Counted from the stretch's first letter, positions 1-9,466 are shown. The stretch is 64,000 nucleotides of DNA from an uncultured Actinomycetaceae bacterium (GCA_902464405.1 CABQJD010000002.1:186001-250000); one strand, 5' to 3'. Made by a program: numbers and translations. The notes: a model not told the origin generated them from the sequence alone.

Positions 1-497
1 TTAAAACCGTTCTTTGCGCCAGACGAATGCACAAGCTCATTCACCTGTGCTGCTTCAGCGGCAACAAACTGGAACTGCACTTTCTCAGTTGGCGGCAATT
101 TCTGACCGTCCACTCCCGTCGGTGTGTATTCCTCTTCCAGCCACACCTGCACGAGCTGTGCGCCTGCCGTCACTTGAATACGCTCGATCTTTTCATTTTC
201 AAGCACACTAATACCCTGCGAGGTAGTAATCGGCGTAAAACCAAAGGGATTGACGAACCACAGCACAATGAGCGCAGCAAAAATTGCAAACGTCATTGCG
301 CTCATTATTCTGCGCAGAAGCGATTGCTTCGGTTTCTTTGCATCAGATTTTCGATCAGAGCTGGCATTATTTTTTTTCAATTCATCACGCCCATCGGCAG
401 AGTTATTCTCTTTGCGCAGCTTTTTCTGCTCATCTTTACTTTGTTCTTTGGCACGCTTACGCCAACGCTTGCCAGATTCGAGTTCTTCTGTATTCAT
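1..497 (-). CDS. ftsH: FtsH membrane AAA+ zinc protease, N-terminal part only
   Basis: Partial gene running off the left edge; only about the first 165 codons are present. It starts with ATG directly after the hpt stop (TGAATG). The visible protein has a Lys/Glu-rich cytoplasmic head, one transmembrane segment (around MTFAIFAALIVLWFVNPFGF) and the start of the extracytoplasmic FtsH domain (ITTSQGISVLENEKIERI). The AAA and protease domains are outside the window. FtsH degrades misfolded membrane proteins. Identity rests on the N-terminal pattern and on the usual actinobacterial order tilS-hpt-ftsH. The basic head contains a run of eight A (coding strand) in a KK-N-N stretch. Confidence 0.85.
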   Translation of the reverse strand, partial: MNTEELESGKRWRKRAKEQSKDEQKKLRKENNSADGRDELKKNNASSDRKSDAKKPKQSLLRRIMSAMTFAIFAALIVLWFVNPFGFTPITTSQGISVLENEKIERIQVTAGAQLVQVWLEEEYTPTGVDGQKLPPTEKVQFQFVAAEAAQVNELVHSSGAKNGF

Positions 498-1052
498 TCA
501 TCCTCCATAAACGTGCGGAGCGAGCTTAGCAATAAAGGGAAGGTGCCGATAATCCTCCGCATAATCAAGCCCGTAACCCACCACAAAATCGCTTGGAATA
601 TCAAAACCGACGTAATCGGCATGAACCTCAATTTTAGCGGCGAGAGGCTTGCGTACAATCGTCGCAATTTTCACTGATTTAGCTCCGCGAGCCTGCAAAT
701 TTCCCTGCAACCATGAAAGCGTAAGCCCAGAATCGATCACATCTTCAACGATTAGCACGTTACGCCCTGCCACGTCTTCTGTGAGGTCTTTAATAATTCG
801 CACCACACCAGAGCTTTTCGTGCTGGCTCCATAAGAACTGACTGCCATCCAGTCCATATGCAACGGCACATGAATCTTGCGCGAAAGATCAGCCATCACC
901 ATAATCGCTCCGCGTAAAACACCCACGAGGAGTAAATCATCGCCAGCATAGTCGCGAGAAATTTCTTCACCCATCTCAGTAAGACGCTGATCAATTTGCT
1001 CAGCAGTGAGAAGTACTTCTTCAATATCGGATCCAACATCGTGCTGGTTCAT
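498..1052 (-). CDS. hpt: Hypoxanthine phosphoribosyltransferase
   Basis: 184-aa purine salvage enzyme that converts hypoxanthine (and guanine) plus PRPP to IMP/GMP in the cytoplasm. The PRPP-binding motif VLIVEDVIDSGLTL lies near residues 97-110, the loop SSYGASTKSSG near 72-82, and the C-terminal DFVVGYGLDYAEDYRHLP is typical of the family. Length is normal for bacterial Hpt. Its ATG overlaps the tilS stop by four bases (ATGA), so the two are translationally coupled, and its stop abuts the ftsH start. In many Gram-positive bacteria Hpt and TilS sit beside FtsH in this order. Confidence 0.95.
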   Translation of the reverse strand: MNQHDVGSDIEEVLLTAEQIDQRLTEMGEEISRDYAGDDLLLVGVLRGAIMVMADLSRKIHVPLHMDWMAVSSYGASTKSSGVVRIIKDLTEDVAGRNVLIVEDVIDSGLTLSWLQGNLQARGAKSVKIATIVRKPLAAKIEVHADYVGFDIPSDFVVGYGLDYAEDYRHLPFIAKLAPHVYGG

Positions 1053-2353
1053 AAATACTCCCTAGTAGATATATCGGCGGGCGACTGCCCTGGGCTGATA
1101 ATAAGAATTCCGTGGTTCTTGTAGGCACGAGCGCCTGGAAGGTCCACTTGTAAATTATTCTCTTTACCTATGATGAGCTTATCAAGAGCTGAGATATGGC
1201 TGAAAAAAAGTTCACCGTGCCGTGCGCCAGCCTGAAGTGCCGCAGTGCGCACAACCCTAGTGCGAATCGCCTGCGGATATTTCTTAAGGTCTGCGCAAGA
1301 AAGAGCAATTTCACCTGTACTGCTACCAGCTTCGCAGAGAGTTTTACGCAAAGCATCACGCGCATACTCGGTGAGTGCATCGTCATCACTTCCTAGGAGT
1401 GCTCCTGTGCGCATGAGAGAATCCACAATTCTCTTGCCGAAAACATCCTCCAAGACGGGAAAAATCTTGTGACGAATAGCACTACGCACAAGCATGCTGC
1501 CGTCTGCTGCGCGCCACTCGCTCTCAACTCCGTTTGTTGGATCTTCTACCCATTCGATGCCTAATTCTATGCACACCTGCTCCAAACTCTGCGAACTCAT
1601 ATCGAGCAAAGGGCGGATCATCGGCACATCTGCATATCCTGGAAGAGCACCTGTGCGAGGCATTCCGCGCACAGAGCGAGCTCCCGAGCCGCGCGCTAAC
1701 CCCAGAAGCACAGTTTCCGCCTGGTCGTTTGCATTGTGCCCAAGTAAGACAGGCACCGCCCCTGCAGCACGCTCATCTTGAGCTGCACTATTATTCCCTA
1801 AGCATGTGCTGCGTTCCTCATTGGCTAGTGAGCTGGAAGCAGAGACGCCGCAAATAGCGGAGTGCGCCACAGCAGGAGAGGCTCCCGAGAGGCTTAGCTT
1901 TGGCAGGCCTGGCTCGCGAGCGCTACGCACTAATTCGCTGGAATTTGAAAAGCTCAAAGGTTGGCAGGCTCGCGCTGAACCATACTGCTCTTGCCAAATT
2001 CGCCGAGCCTCATTCGCGAGCGCTGCATACCTTCCTACCCGCGCTTCTCCTTCAGGGCCAAGCCCTACGCCTAAGGTGATTTTCTCTGCCCGGGCATCGA
2101 TGCCTAATGCTTGCAGACGCTGAACCACGCAGGCTGCTTCATCTGCTGATTCTGGGCGCAAGCCGTGATCGACTGTGAGAGAATGAAGCACAATTGAGTT
2201 TTCCTTCGCAGCAAAAGCGGCGCTCGCCGCAAGAGCCATAGAATCTGATCCACCGCTGATGGCAAGCAGTACGTGCCCACCGACCTCTAGCTCACGAAAT
2301 GTATCACGCAGTGCATGGCGAGCAGCAGTGACCACTGGAGGCGGAAAAGACAT
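1049..2353 (-). CDS. tilS: tRNA(Ile)-lysidine synthase, with a large low-complexity insertion
   Basis: TilS uses ATP and lysine to convert the wobble cytidine of tRNA-Ile(CAU) to lysidine, so that AUA is read as Ile. The N-type ATP pyrophosphatase loop SGGSDS is at residues 33-38 and the second family motif LLGHNANDQAETVLLGL near 203-219. The frame is open to 2413, but ATG at 2353 is preferred: it lies four bases after the upstream stop and has GGAG upstream. Between the two motifs, about 80 residues rich in Ser, Ala and Glu (DNA 1753-1990) are not expected in TilS and look like an in-frame insertion. It ends with an ATGA overlap into hpt. Confidence 0.93.
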   Translation of the reverse strand: MSFPPPVVTAARHALRDTFRELEVGGHVLLAISGGSDSMALAASAAFAAKENSIVLHSLTVDHGLRPESADEAACVVQRLQALGIDARAEKITLGVGLGPEGEARVGRYAALANEARRIWQEQYGSARACQPLSFSNSSELVRSAREPGLPKLSLSGASPAVAHSAICGVSASSSLANEERSTCLGNNSAAQDERAAGAVPVLLGHNANDQAETVLLGLARGSGARSVRGMPRTGALPGYADVPMIRPLLDMSSQSLEQVCIELGIEWVEDPTNGVESEWRAADGSMLVRSAIRHKIFPVLEDVFGKRIVDSLMRTGALLGSDDDALTEYARDALRKTLCEAGSSTGEIALSCADLKKYPQAIRTRVVRTAALQAGARHGELFFSHISALDKLIIGKENNLQVDLPGARAYKNHGILIISPGQSPADISTREYL

Positions 2354-2357
2354 ATGC

Positions 2358-3443
2358 TCAACGCTCCAAAGTATTAGAATTTTCAGCTTCAGAAGGTAGC
2401 GCGGTAAGGTCAAGAGCAGCAGACGTTACCGCACTAGCGGCCTCCGCAGCGCAAGATTTGGCGCCTACACGTGCAATCCACGCCTCGGGCGAACTTAATT
2501 CTTCAAAAGTTGGCACAGTGGCAGAGCTTGCCCATACGCGGTTAAAGACCTCCTGCCCAGCGATCTCATGCACTTTTTGCACAAATTGCGCACCGCTTTT
2601 ATACTGCTGAGCTTTCTTATCTAAACTCAAGTTTTTCGCAAGTGCACGCATGAGAGCGTTCTTTTCTTTACGCTTGCTCTCCATCGCCGAAATAATACGA
2701 TTCTTACCTGGCATACGCGCTACGGGCACGGCATTCATCACAAACTCTGCATGCCCTTCTAAAAGGCTCATAACGGCAGTAAGCTCTCGCATTGCATCAG
2801 ATTCAAATGTATCGCCCTCTTTTTCACTACCGAGCTTTTCATCGCTTAAAATCTGCACAAAATGATCTAGCACATAATCTTTCAGCCACGGCGCTTCGTG
2901 AAACTGAACCGCATGAGTAAATTCGTGGACGCACACCCACGTACATAAATCACGCTGATCGAGATCATACTGAGCGCAAAACTGTGCAATCACAGGAGCA
3001 TTAAGCAAAATACGCCCAGACGATTTCTGATTCACGTTCTGATGCCCGTGCCGCTTTGCGCTATTTTTCCGCTTCTCTTCTCCACCCGCGCACGTATAAG
3101 GATCATATTGACCCATCACAAATCTAGCAATTGCTGCAAGCGCCGCACCTGCCGTTAGGCTGTTGAATCCTTTCACTGAACTATTCGAAAGCTCAATCAT
3201 TGCATCAATCGATTGGGCAGCGCCATACGCCCATCCTGGTCTGTCGAGCACCATAGGAAAAACGCCGCGCGCAGCCTCGACAGCCGCGTCAAGCCCTGTC
3301 AGCTCACGCACAATCGTCTGAGCTTTCTGAGCACCCACACGTAAATCTTCAGCAAAGGCCTGCGCTGCTGTCTGCGTGAACGCAGGACCTCCAGGAGCAA
3401 TAAGCAACGCTAATCTTCGTGCAACTGATGGAGAAATAGTCAT
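2358..3443 (-). CDS. Zinc-dependent metalloprotease of the DUF2342 / F420-associated family
   Basis: 361-aa cytoplasmic protein with the metalloprotease signature HEFTHAVQFHEAPWL (HExxH) near residues 170-184, the hallmark of the actinobacterial DUF2342 family, usually annotated zinc-dependent metalloprotease or coenzyme F420 biosynthesis-associated protein. A second acidic/His region (SLLEGHAEFVMNAV) follows about 90 residues later and probably completes the active site. The physiological substrate is not known for the family. The position between dacB and tilS matches many Actinobacteria. A short Lys-rich patch (EEKRKNSAKRHGHQNVNQKS) before the active site may be a lineage-specific insertion. 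Confidence 0.85.
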   Translation of the reverse strand: MTISPSVARRLALLIAPGGPAFTQTAAQAFAEDLRVGAQKAQTIVRELTGLDAAVEAARGVFPMVLDRPGWAYGAAQSIDAMIELSNSSVKGFNSLTAGAALAAIARFVMGQYDPYTCAGGEEKRKNSAKRHGHQNVNQKSSGRILLNAPVIAQFCAQYDLDQRDLCTWVCVHEFTHAVQFHEAPWLKDYVLDHFVQILSDEKLGSEKEGDTFESDAMRELTAVMSLLEGHAEFVMNAVPVARMPGKNRIISAMESKRKEKNALMRALAKNLSLDKKAQQYKSGAQFVQKVHEIAGQEVFNRVWASSATVPTFEELSSPEAWIARVGAKSCAAEAASAVTSAALDLTALPSEAENSNTLER

Positions 3444-3575
3444 GTATCCAGTGTAGCGGTCTGGGCGAAAGAAATATCAGGCAAAAAAGAAATGCCCGTG
3501 CAAAAAGCAAAAAATACTTTCACAATAGAAATATACTCACCAAAAGGAATACTCGCACAGTTAAGGCGAATAAGA

Positions 3576-5003
3576 CTAAAGAGAAGCGAGAGCATTGACG
3601 GCATCGTCAATCGCAGGAAGCACGTCGTTATCAAATTCCTCACTGCCAGGATGCTCAGTATTAACAAGAATTGCAAATACCAGCGGGCGCCCCTGAGCTG
3701 TGTAGAGGTAACCCGCAAGAGTTCGCACTCCTGTGAGATTACCTGTTTTGGCATGCACTCGTCCTGTAGCTGAAGAATTAGTGAATCTCTTTTTCAATGT
3801 GCCATCTAAGCCAGCAAATGGCATACCTGCCCCTATCTGAGTGGCTGGGCAGACCTTCACATCGTCACTTTCTTCGCCTTGAGTATTCTCTTTTGTATTC
3901 TCTTTTTCAGCAGAAGAATCGCACGTCCATACTGCTCTCAGTATCTGAGTGAGGAGCTTAGGCGTCAGACGATTATGAGGAGAAAGCCCCGATCCATCGG
4001 TAATACTCACTCCCGATAAATCAAATCCTTGGGTCTGAAGCTGCTCGGTGACGGCAGCGGATCCCGTTTCGAAAGATCCGATTTTTCCCGAAGCAACAGC
4101 GATTTCATGTTGCAAAGTATCTGCAAGGGCGTTATCGGAATGCAGCAATGTAAAATCAGCTATCGCCCGAACTGACGCCGAATCTACATGCGCAATATCT
4201 TGCGCATCTTTTGGTGCCGTCTGCACTCCTGCGGTTTCTACGGTCACTCCAGCAGCTCGAAGATGATCTACGAAAGTATCCAGCACTCGATCTACAGCGT
4301 GCTGCGCTTCAAACGGATCACCTTCATATCCCACAGCAATAGGAGAGCTTGGAAGAGTATAAATCACATCCTCGTGCACTCCAGGCCCATATTTATCTTC
4401 CGAATATCTTGAATTATCAAGAAACACTTTTACTGAATCAATTTTAGATGCGGCAAGTTTTTCAGCTGCTGCATGAGCCAGATCAGCAATGCCTGCGTGC
4501 CCCACAAGATGCTTACTATCTCCCGAATCTGCGCCAAGTAGAATATCTCCACCGCCCACGAGATAGAGGTTTTGCCCCGAGAGAAGCGCCCGAGTTGTGA
4601 ATCTATGATCTGCCCCGAGAGAAGAAAGAGCCGCATACGACGTGACTACTTTCATCGTAGATGCAGGAACTTTGCCAACGCTTTGATTGTGTGCTCCTAG
4701 TTCAGCACCAGTTTGAGCATCTACGACGTACATTCCGAGACGATCACCACCTCCAATTGCTGAAGCATCGCTCAAAGTATCGATAATCTCTTGCACTTTC
4801 GCAGAATCTGGCATTGGAGCGTCTTTAGACGAAGAAAGAGAAGGGGGCGCTTCTTCAGTAGCTTTTATTGAAGGATAAGGATGCGCAAGATTCTCGAGAG
4901 GTTTGAAGGTGAATAGCCCGGGAACAACATCACAAAGATCTGCAACCCCGTATCCACACGCAGCAATTGTCAAGATACTGACGAAACCTACCATTTTGCG
5001 CAT
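3576..5003 (-). CDS. dacB: D-alanyl-D-alanine carboxypeptidase/endopeptidase, PBP4 type
   Basis: Peptidase S13 enzyme that trims or opens cross-links in peptidoglycan stem peptides outside the membrane. Active-site motifs appear in order: SxxK (STMK, about residues 115-118), SxN (SDN in LLHSDNALADTL) and KTG (HAKTGNLTG). The frame is open to 5102, but ATG at 5003 begins a hydrophobic leader (MRKMVGFVSILTIAAC) that also fits a lipobox (IAAC), so the protein may be a lipoprotein. A short Glu/Asn/Lys-rich stretch (EKENTKENTQGEESDD) is probably an insertion. It is divergent from the pyrophosphatase gene. Confidence 0.9.
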   Translation of the reverse strand: MRKMVGFVSILTIAACGYGVADLCDVVPGLFTFKPLENLAHPYPSIKATEEAPPSLSSSKDAPMPDSAKVQEIIDTLSDASAIGGGDRLGMYVVDAQTGAELGAHNQSVGKVPASTMKVVTSYAALSSLGADHRFTTRALLSGQNLYLVGGGDILLGADSGDSKHLVGHAGIADLAHAAAEKLAASKIDSVKVFLDNSRYSEDKYGPGVHEDVIYTLPSSPIAVGYEGDPFEAQHAVDRVLDTFVDHLRAAGVTVETAGVQTAPKDAQDIAHVDSASVRAIADFTLLHSDNALADTLQHEIAVASGKIGSFETGSAAVTEQLQTQGFDLSGVSITDGSGLSPHNRLTPKLLTQILRAVWTCDSSAEKENTKENTQGEESDDVKVCPATQIGAGMPFAGLDGTLKKRFTNSSATGRVHAKTGNLTGVRTLAGYLYTAQGRPLVFAILVNTEHPGSEEFDNDVLPAIDDAVNALASL

Positions 5004-5139
5004 AGTGAAATTATGGCATACTTCCAGAAAAGAAAATTGCACCACCAATATCTGCTTATACCCGCAATTCCCCGCTACAATCATTGCATGAGCTGTAAGC
5101 ACTGCTAGGAGTGCTTGTCTACGATCTTGAGGAGCACGT

Positions 5140-5646
5140 ATGGAATTTATGGAATTCGATGTGACTATCGAAATACCTAAAGGAAACCGAAATAAATATG
5201 AAGTCGATCATGAAACTGGGCGTATCCGTCTCGACCGTATGCTCTTTACATCGACTCGATATCCCGATGATTACGGATTCATTGACGATACGCTGGGCGA
5301 AGACGGTGACCCTCTTGACGCACTCGTCTTGCTTGAAGAACCAACGTTTCCAGGCTGCGTAATTCGCTGCCGAGCTTTGGGAATGTTCCGCATGCGCGAT
5401 GAGCGTGGCGGTGACGATAAAGTCTTGTGCGTCCCTTCTGCCGATCAGCGCGCTTCATGGCGTACAGAAATTGATGACGTATCCGAATTTCATCGTCTTG
5501 AAATTCAACACTTTTTCGAGGTGTATAAAGACCTTGAGCCTGGAAAATCAGTTGAAGGCGCTCACTGGGTAGGGCGTAAAGCTGCCGAAGAAGAAATTCG
5601 CGAATCATTTAAGCGCGCTGAGGAAACTGGCTATTATAAGCACTGA
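5140..5646 (+). CDS. ppa: Inorganic pyrophosphatase, family I
   Basis: 168-aa soluble enzyme that hydrolyses pyrophosphate to two phosphates and pulls biosynthetic reactions forward. The signature DGDPLDALVLLEEPTFPGC, with its metal-binding aspartates, lies near residues 52-70, and substrate-contacting residues are visible in PKGNRNKYEVD and in the YPDDYGF segment. The start is fixed by GAGGAG seven bases before ATG 5140; a second in-frame ATG follows at 5149 with no better site. A strong terminator follows the stop. Confidence 0.96.
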   Translation: MEFMEFDVTIEIPKGNRNKYEVDHETGRIRLDRMLFTSTRYPDDYGFIDDTLGEDGDPLDALVLLEEPTFPGCVIRCRALGMFRMRDERGGDDKVLCVPSADQRASWRTEIDDVSEFHRLEIQHFFEVYKDLEPGKSVEGAHWVGRKAAEEEIRESFKRAEETGYYKH

Positions 5647-5652
5647 AAGTAT

Positions 5653-5687
5653 GCGGTCTCTCTAAACTTTCGTTTTAGAGAGACCGC
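5653..5687. terminator. Bidirectional terminator between ppa and the NlpC/P60 gene
   Basis: Perfect 14-bp stem (5653-5666 with 5674-5687) and a 7-base loop, between two convergent genes seven bases from one stop and twelve from the other. T-rich sequence lies on both sides of the stem, so it can serve both transcripts. Confidence 0.85.
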
Positions 5688-5698
5688 TTCGCTTAAAA

Positions 5699-6907
5699 CT
5701 AATCAACAAGCCGCACAAACAGATAGTACCCATATAAAGAGCTGTATCCTGTACCAGTTTCTTCTGTGCGAGCAGCAAATGTGCGCCCATTTCCCAAGTA
5801 AATAGCTACGTGCTGCCCCGGCCACCATACAAGATCGCCTGCTTGGGCTTCATCAGCTGAAATCACACGCCCTGAGCGCCCTTGCGCATCGCCGCCTCGA
5901 GGAAGATATATTCCAAATTGGCGATAAACATACTGGACGAAACCAGAGCAGTCCCATCCGTACACTGGAGAAGTACCAGCCCACACATAGGGCACACCTT
6001 CAAAGGTTTGCGCATACGAAGCAATTTGATCTCGTTTCGCCTGCCCGCCACTGGAAGATGATGGCGCAGAAGATTGCGCAGAGCTGCTTTGCTGCGCAGC
6101 GGCAGCTGCGGCTTGAGCCTGACGATCTTTTTCAGCCTCCTGCTGCGCTGCTCGAGCTGCAGAGCGAGCCTGACGATCTTCCTCAATTTGCGCCAAGCGC
6201 TGAGCTTCCAGCTCAATCGTCGTATTCTTCGCTTGAGCTAACTGGACTAAAAGATCTTGACGCTGACGATCTGCCTCTTGTACCTGCGCGGCGGCATTTT
6301 CTGATGCTTTCTGAGCTGCAGCTTCTGCTTCTTTTGCTTTTTCAGCCATCTCATTTAGCTGTGCAGCTTTTGCATCTGCTCGCTTTTGAAGCGTCTGGGC
6401 AACGGTGTTGAGATTTTGAAATTCGCGAGCGCGCTGATCTGCTGCACTGCCAAGTTGAGTAAAAGCACGCTGACGGTCATTTGCAGCTTGGAGAGAATCC
6501 GCATCAAAGAAATAATAAGCGCTCGTCATATTTGAGGCGCCGTCTTGATAGAGAGCTTGGGCGAGCGCTGCCATATTTGCGCGAGCTGCATCTGTGTCTT
6601 TTTTAGCGTCAGCTGCTCTCTCCTGCGCGTCCGATAAATCTTCGACTGCTTGATACGCAGCTTTTTGCGCTTTATCAGCCTCAGCACGGCTTTGCAATGC
6701 TGCTGCATCGAGACGATCACTCTCTGCCGACAGCTGCTCAAGACGCGCCTCTATAGCAGATAAAGACATCTGCGTCTGGTTTTGAATATCGCGCGCACGC
6801 GCCACATCAGCGTCGCTGGGAGCTGCGATAGCTGGGGAAACATTTGAAAGCGCGAGCAATGCGGCGCACACCGCCCCAAAGCTTGTCCGAATAAAACGCT
6901 TGTGCAT
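5699..6907 (-). CDS. Secreted NlpC/P60 peptidoglycan endopeptidase with coiled-coil domain (RipA-like)
   Basis: 402-aa exported hydrolase. Start ATG 6907 has GGAGGAG eight bases upstream; the open frame runs to 6946 without such a site. Order: signal peptide ending near ALA/AIAAPS, a long Ala/Gln/Glu-rich coiled coil (about 30-260), a Ser/Gln linker (SSSAQSSAPSSSSGG), then an NlpC/P60 domain with catalytic Cys in DCSGF (about residue 320) and His in GQHVAIYLG (about 366). Such proteins cleave D-Glu-meso-DAP-type bonds during cell separation in Actinobacteria, with the coiled coil controlling activity. It converges on ppa. Confidence 0.9.
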   Translation of the reverse strand: MHKRFIRTSFGAVCAALLALSNVSPAIAAPSDADVARARDIQNQTQMSLSAIEARLEQLSAESDRLDAAALQSRAEADKAQKAAYQAVEDLSDAQERAADAKKDTDAARANMAALAQALYQDGASNMTSAYYFFDADSLQAANDRQRAFTQLGSAADQRAREFQNLNTVAQTLQKRADAKAAQLNEMAEKAKEAEAAAQKASENAAAQVQEADRQRQDLLVQLAQAKNTTIELEAQRLAQIEEDRQARSAARAAQQEAEKDRQAQAAAAAAQQSSSAQSSAPSSSSGGQAKRDQIASYAQTFEGVPYVWAGTSPVYGWDCSGFVQYVYRQFGIYLPRGGDAQGRSGRVISADEAQAGDLVWWPGQHVAIYLGNGRTFAARTEETGTGYSSLYGYYLFVRLVD

Positions 6908-7099
6908 ACGTCTCCTCCATATCACAGCATTATCCACATGAGCCACACAATTATCAGCGTGTCATATACTCACCAATATTATAACTAGTAACAAAAATGC
7001 ACAAACTTTAACAGGATTATCTATAGCAACATCCTAAACATAGGTAACTCATTGGCGGATTTTCTAGCCAGCGCGCAGCCACTGAGGCACAATAGACAT

Positions 7100-8146
7100 A
7101 TGACCCTCACACCCCACTGGATTCCCGATATTTTAGGAAAAGGCTTTGAAGCTGCAACGTTTCCCCTGCACCCAGACGAAGAAGGCCCTGCCATCGTCAC
7201 CCTCGTGCGCCATGTGCCGAGCATAGACAAAAGCGCACTACCGCAGATTGCGTCTCCGCGCACTTTCGCTTTTCTAGCAATTCACGGCTGGAATGATTAT
7301 TTTTACCAACGCGAGTTAGCGCGCACAATCTCATCCCTGGGCGGGCACTTCTATGCATTAGATCTGCGCAAATACGGACGCTCACATCTAGAGGGGCAGA
7401 CGTGGGGATATATCACCGACCTATCGGCATACGATGAAGAACTCCATATCGCACTTGACGTAATTTTTCACGAACACGGCACTATTCCCATCGTCCTCTA
7501 CGGGCACTCAACTGGAGGGCTGACTGCCACACTCTGGGCTGACCGCCACCCTGGCGTACTTGCAGCCCTCATACTCAACTCGCCGTGGATCGCACTCCAA
7601 GGGTCTTTAGCTACTCGCCTCGCAGGGCATAGCGCAACTGACGCGCTCAATCGTCTATCGCCCACAGCTACTCTCCCTCTTCCCGATAACGGCCTATATC
7701 ACCGAAGCCTTAGAGGGAATCATCTGGGTGACGCCAATCTCGCAACGCCTGCTAATGAATCAGATCCCTTTTTCACAACCGGATGGGAACCGGATGAACG
7801 CTTTAGAAATACCACAAGTTTCGAAGTGCGTGCTGGCTGGCTCAACGCCATTCTTAACGGACATAAACGAGTGGCAGAAGGGCTAGCTATAGATACGCCT
7901 ATTCTCGTTCTCACGTCACAAGAATCTGTGACAGCAAACGAATGGTCTGCCAGCTTACTCGAAGCCGACGCAGTACTTACTGTTGAAAATATATGGAAGC
8001 GCATACCTTTCCTTGGGCGCAGCGTCTCACTCGTAAAAATCCACCAAGCTATTCATGATGTGACGCTCTCACGCGCATGCGCACGCAACGAAGCCTTCTG
8101 CGAAATGTCGAGATTCTTGAATGCGCACATCCCTATCCTCTACTAA
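7100..8146 (+). CDS. Alpha/beta hydrolase (serine aminopeptidase S33-like)
   Basis: 348-aa cytoplasmic hydrolase of unknown substrate. The nucleophile elbow GHSTGG and the early oxyanion-side motif AIHGWNDYFYQ are clear; a late His in KIHQAIHDVTLS is in place to complete the triad. It resembles the lysophospholipase/monoacylglycerol lipase-like hydrolases common in Actinobacteria. ATG 7100 (MTLTPHWIPD) is chosen over 7052 because the first 16 codons lack family character; no strong ribosome site is visible for either. It stands alone on the plus strand between convergent minus-strand genes. Confidence 0.75.
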   Translation: MTLTPHWIPDILGKGFEAATFPLHPDEEGPAIVTLVRHVPSIDKSALPQIASPRTFAFLAIHGWNDYFYQRELARTISSLGGHFYALDLRKYGRSHLEGQTWGYITDLSAYDEELHIALDVIFHEHGTIPIVLYGHSTGGLTATLWADRHPGVLAALILNSPWIALQGSLATRLAGHSATDALNRLSPTATLPLPDNGLYHRSLRGNHLGDANLATPANESDPFFTTGWEPDERFRNTTSFEVRAGWLNAILNGHKRVAEGLAIDTPILVLTSQESVTANEWSASLLEADAVLTVENIWKRIPFLGRSVSLVKIHQAIHDVTLSRACARNEAFCEMSRFLNAHIPILY

Positions 8147-8189
8147 AAAGAGTGAATGCTTCCCCAGCTTTATATGAACTCCCCTAGCT

Positions 8190-9023
8190 TTATCGAGAAT
8201 TCTCGCGTTCTAAAGCAGCCTTATAAAGGCTGTTGGCGCTCACGCCTTCACGCTTTGCTACGTGAGCTGCCGCAGCTTTAAGCCTTAATCCTTCAGATCG
8301 CAGTTCGCATACTTCATCTACCCAGCGCGGATCAATCCCCATACACGACGAGCGCACCCAGCCTTCAACAACAATTACGATCTCACCGAGCACGCCTGTA
8401 TGCGCCCAATTCTCTAATTCCCCTAAAGAAGCACGCCGCACTTCTTCATGAATTTTCGTTAGCTCTCGCGCAATTGAAGCCCTGCGATCAGATCCAAATA
8501 CGCCCATCATTGCGTGCAGAGTATCGGCAAGCCTTCGAGGAGATTCAAAAAATACCATTGTGCGCGGCTCGTACGCGAGCTGTTCTAAACGCTGAGCGCG
8601 CTCGCCGCTTTTGCGCGGCAGAAAACCTTCAAAAGTAAAACGATCTGAGGGCAAACCGCTCACAGCCAGCGCAGTTAGAACGGCAGAAGGCCCAGGAATT
8701 GCCGTCACTGGCACATCTTCGCTTGCCGCAAGCGCCACCAAGCGATAGCCCGGATCTGATACTGCAGGCATTCCGGCGTCACTGACCATCACCACAGTTT
8801 TTCCAGCTGCCGCTGCTGCCACTAATTCGGGTGCTCTCTCGGCTTCGTTGTGATCATGATATGCCGTGACGGGCGCGCGCAGCTCAATACCTAATCGTCC
8901 AGCGAGATTCAAGAGCCGCCGCGTATCCTCAGCAGCAATCAGATCAGCATTTTCGAGAGCTTCTCGCAGACGCGCAGAAGCATCCGCATCGTGACCAATC
9001 GGAGTACCAGCTAAAATAATCAT
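8190..9023 (-). CDS. rsmI: 16S rRNA (cytidine(1402)-2'-O)-methyltransferase
   Basis: RsmI methylates the ribose of C1402 of 16S rRNA using S-adenosylmethionine, tuning decoding in the P site. Family motifs: GTPIGHDADAS at the N-terminus, EDTRRLLN, the Gly-rich VSDAGMPAVSDPGYRLV, AIPGPSAVLTALAVSGLPSDRFTFEGFLPRK, and FFESPRRLADTL. The start at ATG 9023 (MIILAGTPIG) matches the family and has AGGA upstream; a TTG at 9056 has none. Length 277 aa is normal. The C-terminal tail (RLKAAAAHVAKREGVSANSLYKAAL) is the helix-turn-helix-like end usual for this family. Confidence 0.95.
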   Translation of the reverse strand: MIILAGTPIGHDADASARLREALENADLIAAEDTRRLLNLAGRLGIELRAPVTAYHDHNEAERAPELVAAAAAGKTVVMVSDAGMPAVSDPGYRLVALAASEDVPVTAIPGPSAVLTALAVSGLPSDRFTFEGFLPRKSGERAQRLEQLAYEPRTMVFFESPRRLADTLHAMMGVFGSDRRASIARELTKIHEEVRRASLGELENWAHTGVLGEIVIVVEGWVRSSCMGIDPRWVDEVCELRSEGLRLKAAAAHVAKREGVSANSLYKAALERENSR

Positions 9024-9056
9024 GCGCGTCCTACTATAAAATTCTCGATTTTTCAA

Positions 9057-9425
9057 TCGCTCTTTACTGCTCGACGTAATGATTCTCGCATAATTATCAT
9101 AATTATCTTAAAGCTCTCCTCTGAAACACCCAGCAGCACGCTCAATCACCGTTTTGATCTACTTCCCATATAAGCTCAAGGATCTGCGAAGAAGCGCTCA
9201 CACTGGTACGCATATCAGCCAGCAGAAGAGCCAAGATTGAAGCTCAGCAAATATGCCCACGCACTAAAACTGCACTTATTTAGTTGATCGAATAGCATTT
9301 AGTTGATCGGATAGCATTTTCCTACATACGCAAGTAAAGCACTTACCGCTATTCGAGATAGGCGCCTTCACCGAGCAGATTCAACATTTTGAAACATATA
9401 CGCACGCATTTATCGCTGCACGTAG
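9057..9425. other. Gene-free region between rsmI and a surface-protein gene
   Basis: About 370 bases without a credible gene. It holds a 19-bp tandem duplication at 9279-9316 (unit tttagttgatcgaatagca, one mismatch between copies). The right end leads into the terminator of the following minus-strand gene. The promoter of rsmI should lie near 9030-9100, but no convincing boxes were identified. Confidence 0.6.
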
Positions 9426-9435
9426 ATAAAACGAA

Positions 9436-9466
9436 GCGGGCAGCACGCTAAGTTCATGCCACCCGC
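9436..9466 (-). terminator. Terminator of the InlB-repeat surface protein gene
   Basis: On the minus strand a 10-bp stem (two G-U pairs) closes an 11-base loop and is followed by TTCGTTTTATC. It lies 43 bases past the stop of the gene at 9509. Confidence 0.7.

Noticed and set aside
27..677. Long plus-strand open frames opposite ftsH and hpt
   Set aside because: They are antisense shadows with no family resemblance; the minus strand carries clear FtsH and Hpt sequences.
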